NCBI RefSeq assembly: GCF_037042905.1
Contig: NC_087257.1
Location: 23,007,001-23,071,000 of the forward strand
Origin: Lytechinus pictus
Lineage: Eukaryota > Echinodermata > Echinoidea > Temnopleuroida > Toxopneustidae
DNA: 64,000 bases
Reading direction: 5' to 3'
The stretch's first letter is position 1, and each line of letters starts with the position of its first letter. The translations under genes and the position numbers were made by a program. Of this stretch, positions 11,386 through 23,600 are shown piece by piece. Below the pieces are notes generated by a model. That model was not told the origin of the DNA. It searched no databases and worked only from the letters and a program-made list of their open reading frames with translations.

Positions 11386-11615
11386 TTACAAAGAGTTGCA
11401 GTCTACCAACCTGAAATTGCGTTTGACAGAAGACCCAGAGGAAGATGTCAGGAGCATGGTGTCTATCTCTGGTGGCTTGTTGGTGTCTAGGAGATCGGTG
11501 AGGTTGGTGACATCCTCAACCCTCCGGATGCCTTTGCTATCCAGGAGGCCACACTGTTGGACGATGTTGTCTCTGCAGAACTGCTTCATCCCGGCCCCAA
11601 GATGCGGAGTCAAAC
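11386..11615 (-). CDS. DED-helicase exon 3 (motif III and start of the insert region)
   Basis: Acceptor AAATCAG|GTTTGACTCC; the first two bases complete the glycine of [11 protein letters not shown], the motif III region of RIG-I-like helicases. The exon goes on through [12 protein letters not shown] and [16 protein letters not shown], matching in layout the region after motif III. At its end CTCTTT|GTAAGC is a good donor (exon end 11390), but the same bases in frame read Leu then TAA, so unspliced the protein ends at NSL. The join to exon 2 restores the helicase motif exactly, which strongly supports the intron. Confidence 0.75.
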
Positions 11616-14600
11616 CTGATTTAAATAATACATGTACGGTATATGATGATGATTATAGTTAAAATAGTGTTGATGATAACAATACTACTACAATGATGAT
11701 TAATAATAATCATGATGATGATGCTGATGACAATGACAATGATGAAGATGATGATTACGATGACGAATGATTATAATGATGATAATAATTATAATAATTT
11801 CATTAAAAGGAATTTCTGGAAAGAATATAAAGTATAATAGAAATTTATATACAATGTAGCTTGATCTCTCTAAAAACATTGACCCGAATTCACAAAGGTG
11901 GTTTTAAAACCATCGGTTGAACCCATGGTTTATGCAGATTTCCTATATAAATTACGCATATTTACCGCGTATATTGAAAAATGTCCAATGCTGATGAGCG
12001 CTTTTGTCAGTGCGCCAAAATGACGCCTGTTGCCGTGGTTATCCACGCTATTTTATTAATGAGTCCACTATTCAAACAGTGGACTCATGAATAAAATAGC
12101 GTATTCAACCATGGCAACAGGCGTCAATTTGGTGCACTGTGACAAAAGTGCGTATCAGTATTGGACATTTTTAAATATACGCTGTAAATAAGCGTAATTT
12201 CTACAGAAAATTTACATAAAACATGGATTTAACCGATGGTTTTATAAACCACCTTTGTGAATTCAGGCAACTCTGTTCCAAGTTGCACAATAAAAACGGA
12301 AAGAACAAGAGAGTTACAAGTCTAACTTCAGATGACTGAAACAATGAATCAAGTTGCATTGACATGGTACTGAAGAAAACTTACCAATGACACGTGCGAT
12401 TCCACCATAAGGTTTCCCTACTGTCCAGGCTCCCTTTGGTGCTTTGCTGGCAAGTATACGCTTCTTTTCCAGCAGATACTTCTTGATAATCTCACCAAAT
12501 CCAGGATGATCACTTGCAGCAAGATGGCATTCATCAATGATCATTGTATGGACTTCACTAAACTCAAGGTCTCCTTCATCAAGGACAACGCTAAGCCGTA
12601 CGCCTGTCATCATGACAAGGTTAACGGAAGGTTGGTCAAAGACTTCTCGGAACTTGAAAGTGCTGTCCAGGACTACTATAGCACTTGGAGGGAAGACATC
12701 TACAAAGGATCTTCGGTGACGTTCCTTGATGGCATCACCAGGAGTAACAAAGAGACATTTGAAGGGCTTTTTGTCCTGTTTCATGAGGCTTAGTTCCCTC
12801 TGATGATTACAGACAACTGCGGCAGTCAAGGCCTTTCCGGTACGGCTGGGTGCACATATGATGTAATTGAAGCCCAGGAGTCCTGGTACCCCAAGTTCTT
12901 TCTGATATTCAGATAGCTTGCCCTCTGGATCAAATGGCAACTCTGGTTCATTCTTCTTCATTGGATTGGCTTTCTTCTGCAGATGTTGCATCATTTGCTT
13001 CTTGATAAGATCATGTTCCGCTGATGATAGAGTTTCAGGATGTTCCTTCATCTTCTCATACAATGTCTTCTCTATCCCTGTGGTCGGGTCATACTCAATT
13101 TTAGCCTCTTCCTCCTCCTTCCTAGCCTTCTCATCACTTAGCTGTTGTGCTACAGCAAGAGCTGGCCATGACCCTTCACTGGATTCAAAAGTACCCACGT
13201 CAGAATCTGGCATTTCTTCCTTTTTCGTTGGAAGATTGATGTATTCGTCTTCGAGTTCAACTGGCTCAATGTTGCTTGCACTGGCATCCGACATCCTCCG
13301 AGCTTCTGATATCGTCAGAGCTTCGGGTATGTTCCCGTCTTCTGGCATATTTTCAACTTCTTCTATTTCTTCCTCTGATTCAGACTCAATTTCACACTTT
13401 TCTTTCTCATCCTCGTCATCTTTCTCTTTATCTTCTTCTCTCTTCTCCTTGTTTACTTGCATCTTAGAAAAATTTTCTGCAACGTCTTCAACCACATCTA
13501 ATTCGGGACTTTCCATACTCTTGCTACATATGCTATCTTTCTCTGTATCTTTAGAACAGAAAATGTCATTAATTTCATCCAAAGACATGTTTCCTGTTTC
13601 TGTACTTATCCTAGTATTCTCTTCATAATCCTTAAGAGAATGAGAAGCAGAAAGAGCCACATCTCCTGACAAAGCACTGCTCGCTGCAGATGACTCGGGT
13701 GTTCTGTTGACTGCAGGTGGAGTGTATTCCCGGGATTGCAACGGACTTATTTGGTCAGATTGTGTGGATGTGGTTGATTCAGCCCATGCTGTCTTAGGGT
13801 TAACAGGTCGATCTGGTGTCTTTCCAGATGGATGAAGCCAGAGTCCCCCATCATCATCATCTTCTTGGGTTCCAGAACTCGGCTGAGCAGGAACTGATAG
13901 TTGTGCTGATCCTGTAGTTGATTCTGGTTGCACATTGAGGAGTTTTATTTGTTGTATCTTTTGTGATCCTACTTGATCCCTTTCCTTGATACTTGGAAGA
14001 GAATCTCTGGATTTGAGGGATGGCTCATCTGACGGATGTTCTACAGGCTGTGCCTGCACTCCACCACCATAGCTGATAACCTGACCACAGGCACCTGCAG
14101 GACCTCTTCCAACTTGACCACTGCCTGGAAGAGGAGGAGATCTATCATCAACAGGAGAGTGCTGTTGGATACATGGCTTCTGGTTTGGTGAGACGCCGGG
14201 ATCAGACTGAACAATCGCACCTGGTCTTTTCCTCAAGGACCCTCGACTTGACTGAGTGGACATCTGGCTGGCTGGGTGGACATTCATTACCTGGGGTTGA
14301 CCATGTTGGTCACCTGCAACTGCTTCCGCACTTTTTAGGGAACCTGGCACAGACATCAATGCGAATGATTGTGTCATTTCTTCCATTTGCCCTGGTTGCA
14401 GTTGAGCTGTAGAGGGGAACGAACGCAAGAGAAAAACAAAATGAATATCAGAATAAGCAAAATGACCACTGTAGCTGTAAGCAATAAAACTAAAATGGAA
14501 TTTAACAAGTCAAGTGGAATGCCCCTGGCAGTCTTGCATGCATTAAGTGATTCATTAACGGTTTGATAAAATACTTTTTAAATAATGAACAAAACATAGA

Positions 14601-17600
14601 ATTTTTTATTAGTTAATTGATCTTAAATGATCTTTGACCTTGACCAAGTGACCTAAAATATACTCATGTATTTGATGACTCACAAAAAACAATTTTAATT
14701 AATTTTCATGTATCATCAAAATACCCAAGTTTAACTAAAGGTTTCAAAATTATATGGAATAATCAAAATCAGTCTTTTGTAACATAGTTTAATTGATACC
14801 AGCTGACCTTTGACCTCAGCTTGAAATTACACTGATCTACTTGCTGATACTTGATAATCAATATTAGGTTTTACACTTTAATGGAATAGGGACTTAAACT
14901 CTTCAAAATTATCAATGAAAATTCCAGATCTTAACCCTTTAAACAATTAAGACTGTCGTGAATCTCACCCTGAATTATTTGCAGATATCAAGAAAATGAA
15001 GGAATACATGACATTTGAAATGAATGATCTCCTATTCTCATGATTTGAGCCCAGCCATGTCAGCGGCACCTTACTCCGCTGGTACCTGGCCTTTCCCGGC
15101 TGATGTTGTTTAGCTTCCCCTACTAATGATAATCTCAGATTTTGTCTCAAAATCACTGCTTTGAAGTAAAATTAAACAATAGCTTTAATACGCATAGGCC
15201 GTATATGACTTGCCCTGTATTGTCGCACAAGCCTCCTTGGTAGTGTTGGATATTTTGGTCATTTCTTTATGCTAAAACCTTATAAATAAAAGCCAATTTT
15301 TGACAAAATTATAAAATGAAGTTATTGACTATACATCTCTAAAATGATGTCATTTTTAAAGGTTACCCGATATCTGAAACCCTTGCTTTTTTAATCACAT
15401 GACTTGAAGCAAGTATTCCAGCTTTTCGGGTTCAAAAGGTTAACCTTGGTCAAGATTCTTTTTATATTAATACCTAAACATGGTCAAAATTCATTGACCT
15501 TGTTGACCTTTGATCTGGATCATGCAACAACGTGAACCTCATGCCAAATGATCAGTGACACTTGATCACCCTCATATCCAAGATTCATGAAATAAGTCTG
15601 TAGTTACCAAAGCAGAGCTGCCAAACTTTAAAAGTAAAAAATTGTAATCCAGAAGCTCAAAAGTCATAATTTTGACATACATGTAGAAGTCATAATTTCA
15701 TATGCATCACGCGGTATTATAAATTTCTTTGAAGAGGTAATATAATGAACAAATTCCCTAAAAAGAAATGAATCCCCTTTCTTTAAAGGCTCGGATTCAG
15801 AATCATCTCTGGTACTCTGTGTGTAAATCCTTGACAAATCCAAGAGGAAGGAAAATCACAAGATTGAGTCAGTGTTAAAGCATGTGATATCATTCAGAGT
15901 GATGGAAACAAACATACATGATCAAGTGAATAATTGGCCACCTTCAGATGAGTTTGCCACTGCCCAATGTAAGCCTATTATTATATAGTATTAAATGTTA
16001 ACATACGGTACTTATTTGTCCTCAAAAGTGTAATAATTAAGGTAAAAAAGATTATGGTATAATTTGAAATGAAAATCATAATTACGACTTTTTCTTAATA
16101 GTTGGCAGCTCTGTCAAAGTTATGATGTTTGAAAAGATTAACCTTGGTCAAGATTTCATTGTTTATAGCACTGCTACCGCCTTTGGAAAAGTGGCACCTA
16201 TGTACTCGCAGCATGCATTGCAGGCAAGAGCTTAAAAATTCAAATTCAATATTTTCTTGAATTTTTAAATACTTTAAGTCCTCCATACATGATAGTTTCA
16301 GGAACAAAAAATAAAAAGTTTATTTTCATATGTATACTTTGGACAAAAATGAAATATGCCTTATTACCATTTTGTTATTGAAACATCATACCACTCACTA
16401 TACCACTTTATATATTTCTGAAGTTTAGAAGAGTCAAATTACTTAAAATACACAACAGCTTTTCAAGTAAATTTGTAGTAGGCCTACTCATTCAAAAATA
16501 AATATTGCAACCTGGGGCCTGTTGCATAAAACTTTTTACCTGAGAAAACTCTGGTAAAAACTGAAAACTAAGGTTAGTCTGATTTCTGCCATTGACTTTA
16601 ACACGGAAAAAACTCCGGTAAAAACAACCTGAGTTTTCTCAGGTAAAAAGTTTTATGCAACGGGCCCCTGCTCAGGTGATGCAACGTGAGTAACCAAAAA
16701 GAATGACTTTGTTTTCTGAGAGAAAAATTCTTAAGTTAATTGGTGGGATTTTAAATTCTCTTCCTTCAAACAATCTTTGACACGGTGATGACTATCAAAA
16801 TCATTAAAAAAATACAAATTTTTATAAAGATTATGAAGAAAAACTGTAACGTGAGTAACTGTGTAACGTGAGTAACCATCATGTAATGTGAGTAACCAGT
16901 AAAAATTATGAAGTTAGGTAACATTTTCTGTGGGATGTCAAGTTTTAAGTCTCATGGTGAGTTGTGAAGTTATTTTTGATTTATTAAAAGCAAAATGAGG
17001 GTAGGCCTACACCTCTTTGATGTGACTCTTTTTTTCATCAAAATATCAGTGGTCTTACAATCACACAAAAAATTGAATAATAGTATAGAAGTATTCACAA
17101 TGCGAGAGTGCATTAGTAAGACTCCAAGATTAGATTAACCAAACTTTAAAGAGTGTTCGAACAATACATTGAATGCCCTTAACCCTATCTAGGCCAGCGC
17201 CAGTTGATTTGTATCTTGGTATAGCGCCATCTGCGTCAGTTATGCGGCTACACGTTCGTCCGACTCTTGACTTGATTACGGTTAAATAAAGTATTGATCA
17301 CAACTACAAAGTTGCTTCCGATTCCTCTTTTATTGTCGTGGTGGCCGCTTATGGGATTCACTCACGCCTGAATTTTTTCTTATTCCACATTTGAAGGACT
17401 TTGCTGAGAAGGAAAACAGCCGGTTGCACCGTAAAAGTAAGTTTACCGTGAACGAGTAGTTGGTTAGATCTAGCCGAAATTAGAGTCGGTCCCACAGCCT
17501 TACAATGGCGTGCAGTATGCCTAAAGTACCAAAGCAATGGTGCTTGGGTAAAGTCGAATCAATTACATCCTTTGAAGGATGGAGACAGAATCTTTTGTAC

Positions 17601-20600
17601 ACCTTGAATCTTGATCCTAACTTTGCTTTCTTCCTTTCTGAGTCGGTAACATGGGGTAAGAAAACAAAAGCTAACCCCACAAGGGGTTTCATAGATGACA
17701 ATCCCTCTGTTCCTTCAGAGTTGCGCAAAACTGCTCAACAGAAAGCGAACCTACTTGATCTTATGCTCGGTCAGATTGCTAATTTTTGTCCCGTCATCGC
17801 TAGAAATTCTATTGTTCGCAATTCCACTTCTTTGAATGACATTTGGGCCACTATTAGACTTCACTATGGCTTCCAGGCAACAGGTGCCCATTTTTTGGAT
17901 TTTTGCGAGATAAAGCTGGAATCTGATGAGCGACCAGAAGATTTATATCAGAGATTACTTGCCTTTGTCGAGGACAATTTGTTGACGGCTGGTGGTGGTA
18001 TTACCCATCACGGTGATCCCATCCTGGATGATGAAGAACTTTCGCCTACAATTGAGAATTTCATTGTTCTGCAGTGGCTTCGCCTTTTGCACCCTGACCT
18101 TCCCCAGGTGGTGAAGCAGAGGTACGGCACAGAACTCCGTTCACGCACACTTGCATCCCTCAAACCTGAAATTTCTCAGGCCCTTACTAGTCTTTTGGAG
18201 TCAGTTGAATGTTCCAGGGCAATGCGTACAGCGGCTTTTCCGCCTCGTGGTCGTAGTCAGACTGCTCCCCGGCGTACTCAGTCTCGAACCCCAGCGAAGT
18301 TCCGTCCTAGGTCTTCCAAATCATGTCCACTGTGCGTTCAGGCTGGCCGTCCTAGTGACCATTTTTTGAGTGTCTGTCCTTACCTTCCAGACTCCGATCG
18401 GCAGTACATGGCAAAGGCCAGGCAGGTTGCCAAGATTTTTGATGATGGAGGTTCTGATGATTTTGACTTTGATGTTGACCCCCAGGAGTCATGTGACGAA
18501 ACTTGTTTGTCACCAGACCCTGGCCGTGGAGGTACCTCTTCCACACTGCGTGTCCAAGTTCGCCAGTCTCCTTATTTCGATGCATTTTATAATCATCATG
18601 CTGTTCGTATCACCCTCGACAGCGGTGCTACTGGGAACATGATGCGTGCTTCTACGGCCCGAGTATTAGGTTGTAACTTGTCCTCCACCACCCAGTCAGC
18701 TCATCAGGCTGATGGGTCCTCTCCGCTGCAGGTTTGTGGTGAAACTCGTTTCACCGTCTGTCGTGGCAGTCATGAGTTCCACTTTGAAGGATTGGTCATT
18801 GAGAACCTTGATGTTGACGTTTTGGCTGGTACTCCATTTATGGAAAGGAATGATGTGGCCATCAGGCCAGCAAGGAGGGAGATTTCCTTGGCTGATGGTA
18901 CTGTGATTAGTTACGGTTCCTGTAATAAGCCTAAGGCTGGTCATGCAGTGCGTCGCGCATTTGTCCTTCGTGCCCCTTCTCAAACTACCACCATTTGGCC
19001 AGGTGAATTCCTTGAGTTTTCCCTACCTCCTGAGTTTTCTGCTGATGAGACACTTGTCTTGGAGCCTCGCTCGGATTCCCCTCCTACACCAATGATCACA
19101 GAATTCTTTCCGGCTCCAGGTGTTGTCTCGAGTGTTGCTGGTAGGATCCGCATCCCAAATCTCTCTCGCGGTCCTTGTGTTATCCGTCGCAATGAACATC
19201 TTTGTCAGGTTTGTCCAGTGGTTGTCTCAGATGGCAGTCAGGTTGCGCAAATTCCTCCTAGTCAGACTGCCCTTCCCTCTGTGGTGCAGGGAGGGCCGAC
19301 CTTATCACAGCCTTCTCAGTCTGTTATTGTGGATCCTGATAATATCCTCCCCCCAAAGGCAAGGGGAGATTTTCAGTCTCTTCATGCAGAACATGATTGT
19401 GTGTTTAGCCCTTCATTCAAGGGTTACAATGGTGCATCTGGTCCATTCAAGGCCGTTGTGAACATGGGTCCTGTGCAGCCCCCACAACGCAAGGGTCGCC
19501 TTCCCTTGTATTCCCAGGAGAAGCTTGTTGAATTGCAGGGAAAGTTTGATGACCTTGAGAAACTTGGCGTCTTTGCACGCCCTGAGGATATTGGTGTTAC
19601 GGTTGAATATGTCAACCCGTCGTTTCTTGTGAAGAAGCCAAATGGCGGCTCTCGTCTTGTCACAGCCTTTGCTGATGTTGGGCGCTACTCTAAGCCACAG
19701 CCCTCAGTTTTGCCTGATGTTGATTCCACTCTGAGAAAGATAGGTCAGTGGAAGTACATTATTGCATCTGACCTTGCAAGTGCCTTTTATCAAATACCTC
19801 TCTCTCGGGATTCGATGAAGTATTGTGGTGTTGCTACCCCTTTCCGCGGCATTAGAGTTTACACCCGTTGTGCTATGGGTATGCCGGGATCAGAGACGGC
19901 ATTGGAGGAGTTGATGTGTTGAGTGCTGGGAGATCTATTGTTTGAAGGTGTTGTTGTCAAACTTGCAGACGACTTGTACTGTGGTGCTGACACCTGGCAG
20001 GCCCTTTTGCATAACTGGTCCAGGGTGTTACATGCACTAGCCTCCAATGGTCTTCACCTTTCTCCATCTAAGACTACCGTCTGTCCAAAAACCACCACTA
20101 TTTTAGGGTGGGTTTGGTCTGAAGGGAACCTCAAAGCAAGTCCTCATAGGATAACAACTTTGTCAACGTGCTCATGCCCTTCAACCGTGAAGGGAATGCG
20201 GTCTTTCATTGGAGCCTATAAGATGCTTGCTCGCGTTCTTCCGAATTGCGCATCCTATCTGGGCCCCCTGGATGAATCGATTGCAGGTATGAAATCTCAA
20301 GACCGCATCTGCTGGACAGATGAGCTTCATGATGCCTTCAACAAAGCCCAGTCCGGCATCAAGTCTACTCGTACGGTTACTTTACCCCGGCCATCTGATC
20401 AGCTATGGATTGTCACTGATGGATCCGTGAAGAACCATGGTCTCGGTGCTACCATGTACGTCACAAGAGACCGGACGCCTTTCGTCGCAGGTTTCTTCAG
20501 CGCGAAGCTCCGTGGTCGTCAAATCACATGGTTACCTTGTGAAGTAGAAGCACTGTCCATTGCTGCTGCCACCAAGCATTTCAGCCCGTACATCATCCAG

Positions 20601-23600
20601 TCTCACCACCCTGTCTGCATTCTTACTGACAGCAAACCTTGTGTTCAGGCTTATGAGAAATTGTGTCGTGGTGAGTTTTCTGCCAGTCCACGGGTTTCTA
20701 CCTTTTTGGCAACCATTAGCAGATACCAGGTTTCCTTACGTCACCTGGCGGGCTCCGCTAATGTCCCATCTGACTTCGCGAGTAGGAATGCTCCCCCATG
20801 CCATGATGTTCGATGCCAGATCTGTACTTTCATTTCACGGATGGAAGACTCTGTTGTCCATCTTACGTCTGTTGCTGACATCCTCTCAGGGAAGATACGC
20901 CTCCCTTTCACATCTCGTCACGCGTGGGGTAAGATTCAGTCTGATTGTCCGGCCCTCCGCCGTGCCCATGCCCACCTTACTCAGGGTACTCGCCCATCGA
21001 AGAAGTTGACAGGTATCCGTGATGTGAAGCCATATCTCCAGGTTGCCACCATCGCCCGTGATGGCTTACTGGTCGTCCGCCGGGATCATGCATTCTTGCC
21101 ACAGCAGGAGTGTATCGTCATTCCTCGCAATGTGCTGCAGGGGATTCTCACTGCCCTACATCTTCAACTTGGTCACCCCACATCACACCAACTCAAGCAG
21201 GTTGTCTCACGGTATTTCTATGCCCTGGATCTTGATGCAGCAATTCAACAGGTGACTGTCGGTTGTCACAGCTGTCTTTCCCTCCAGAATGTTCCTTGTG
21301 TTGCTACTCCCCAGTCTACAGGTGACCCTCCATGTGTCATTGGGGTGTCTTTTGCTGCGGATGTCATCAAGCGTTCCCGCCAACTCGTTTTCATCCTCAG
21401 GGAGAGTGTCACTTCTTATACTGTAAGCGCTTTGATTCCAGATGAACGCAAGGAGACTCTCCGCACAGCCCTCCTTCAGCTATGCGCACCTCTCAGGCCA
21501 CTTGATGGCCCTCCATCTGTCGTCCGCACTGACCCTGCGCCAGGATTTTCTGCTCTCCAACACGATGAGTCTTTACGCAGTCAGGGCATCACTTTGGAGA
21601 TTGGCCGTGCCAAGAACATCAACAAGAATCCTGTCGCTGAGAAGGCTGTCCGTGAGCTGGAAGATGAGCTGCTTCGTGATGATCCCCGTGGTGGTCCTGT
21701 TACTCCACTTGCGCTTGCTCTGGCTACCGCACGTCTTAACAGCCGTATCCGTGGCGTTGGTCTTTCTGCTCGTGAGCTTTGGACCCAGCGTGACCAATTC
21801 ACAAGTGAACAGATTCCGTTGCGTGACATGGACGTTATTACCAATCAACATGAGAAACGGCTCTCCAACCATGGCCCCAGTATGGAATCGAAGGCACCCA
21901 AACGCCTATCTTCGATGGGAGAGTCTCTTGTTCACGTTGGTGACCTTGTCTACCTGCGCTCGGACCGGACTAAGACCCAGGCCAGACCTCGCTACCTTGT
22001 CTGCAGTGTCGACAACGATTGGTGCAACATTCGCAAGTTTGTTGGGAGCCAACTACGTTCTACGTCATACCGTGTCCGGCGCTCGGATTGCTTGAAGGTC
22101 CCCCCAGGGATTCCTACCTCTCATCCTTCTCGACCGAGGGTTTCTGATGACGACGACGACCACCGTGATGAGGAGTTAGCCAGTCCCACTCCAGCGGATG
22201 ACTCACAATGCTTGCCTAATGCCTCTGACGTTACTGATGTGCCGGGTGTCCCTTGCCCCCCTCCTGACCCCCCTGATATTCCTCACGAACTTTCTCACCC
22301 TGATGTTAGTCCTTCCCTTTCACTTTCTGGTCAGTCAGATCCCCCAGGGCCTTTTGACGTCACTGCCCCCAATAATGGCCGGCGGTATCCCTTACGCCGT
22401 CGTGTCCCCCCTTCGTATTTTAGCGACTACGTTTGTGATTGACTTTGGCCTGCATTTATGCCCCCCCCCCCCCATTGCCTGTGCCTTGTCCAGCTTGCCC
22501 TTTACTGATGGACTCTCGCTGATGGACACTGTTTTTTCATGTATATCTTTTGTTTTTTTATGCATTTTCATACGCTTTACCTTTATGAGTGTATCTATGT
22601 GTGCTAATGGGTTCCTTAATGCGTCTAGTTTTTTTTTTGGCGAACAAACAGACAAAAACAACAAGCCAGCTCGATTTAAATGTTTTGATTCTAATTTGAT
22701 AGTTTATTGCTTTCAGGATCCACACCTTACCAAACGAATACCTCTTCTTACTCCAGCTAGTTCGCCTTTTACCAATTGCTGCGCATTTTTGCGCTTGTGA
22801 TAAATTATGATGCGCATTTAATTTTTTTGGTTATTATTTTGGGTTTTGTTTGAAGTCCCATTAGTGGGTATGTCTTCGCGTTAATGTTTGCGCATTTGCT
22901 TTGCAGTTGTTTGCGAGTTTACACCTTTATAATATGACAATACTTTTACAAAGCTTTTCGCTTTGGATCTTTGCAAAATTCTTTTCATTTACATAAGGAA
23001 AAAGTGATTACGCCAGTTGATTTGTATCTTGGTATAGCGCCATCTGCGTCAGTTATGCGGCTACACGTTCGTCCGACTCTTGACTTGATTACGGTTAAAT
23101 AAAGTATTGATCACAACTACAAAGTTGCTTCCGATTCCTCTTTTATTGTCGCAGGGTAGTTTGGGAGCTCATATGGCCGGGGGGGGGGGGGGGCCCTTGG
23201 CCGCGCGATCACGCCAAAAATTGGCACGCAGGTTGTCTTGGACATAATCTACAAAACTGTACAGTAATTTATTTCATGCAAATTGGTATTAAGCGATTAT
23301 GCTAATTTATGCATAATTAGTTAGCGAAATCATACTTTTCCCTCTTACTCCCTAAATAAAGCTCCAATTGTTCAAATTTTGGTATAAAACTCTTTTTGGT
23401 GTTCCTAGCAAGTGTACTTGAAAAAAATGTGATATTAGATCAATTTCTTATTTATTTTATTTTTTGCAATTTTCTTATGTATTTCGTTGTTTTTTGGACC
23501 TTTTGTTTTTCATTGTTTTTTCAATGAAATTGGTTGGGGACTCTTCTGAGATTATAAACGGCATAAAATATATACATTTAGACCAGCAAAACTAAAAATA

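Larger units (their letters stand above)
14407..17197. other. Helicase intron 1, left part: repeats only
   Basis: Between 14630 and 15600 several TGACCTTTGACC / TGACCTTGACC strings and GATCA-rich segments recur, probably remnants of a dispersed repeat related to the array at 31618-32770. The rest is AT-rich with no exon I can support. 17161-17197 (CCTTAACCCTATCTAGGCC) looks like an older repeat into which the LTR element inserted. Confidence 0.5.
17198..23151 (+). mobile_element. Near-intact Ty3/Gypsy-type LTR retrotransposon
   Basis: Two identical 141-bp direct repeats (17198-17338 and 23011-23151) bracket one long gag-pol frame with the order capsid/zinc-knuckle, protease, reverse transcriptase, RNase H, integrase. 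Identity of the LTRs implies a recent insertion. Its body is clearly less AT-rich than the host intron. It lies in the first intron of the DED-helicase gene, antisense to it. Placing integrase last and the RT wording ([19 protein letters not shown]) favour Ty3/Gypsy over Copia; BEL/Pao is less likely. LTR ends lack TG...CA and no clean target duplication was found. Confidence 0.92.

Noticed and set aside
12918-13628. 236-codon plus-strand open frame, Ser/Phe-rich
   Set aside because: It is antisense to the acidic linker of the helicase exon; GAA/GAT codons read in reverse give TTC/ATC, so the open frame is a composition effect.
20560-22800. Several overlapping plus- and minus-strand frames over the retrotransposon
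   Set aside because: Shadows of gag-pol in other frames; only the frame with protease, RT, RNase H and integrase motifs is kept.
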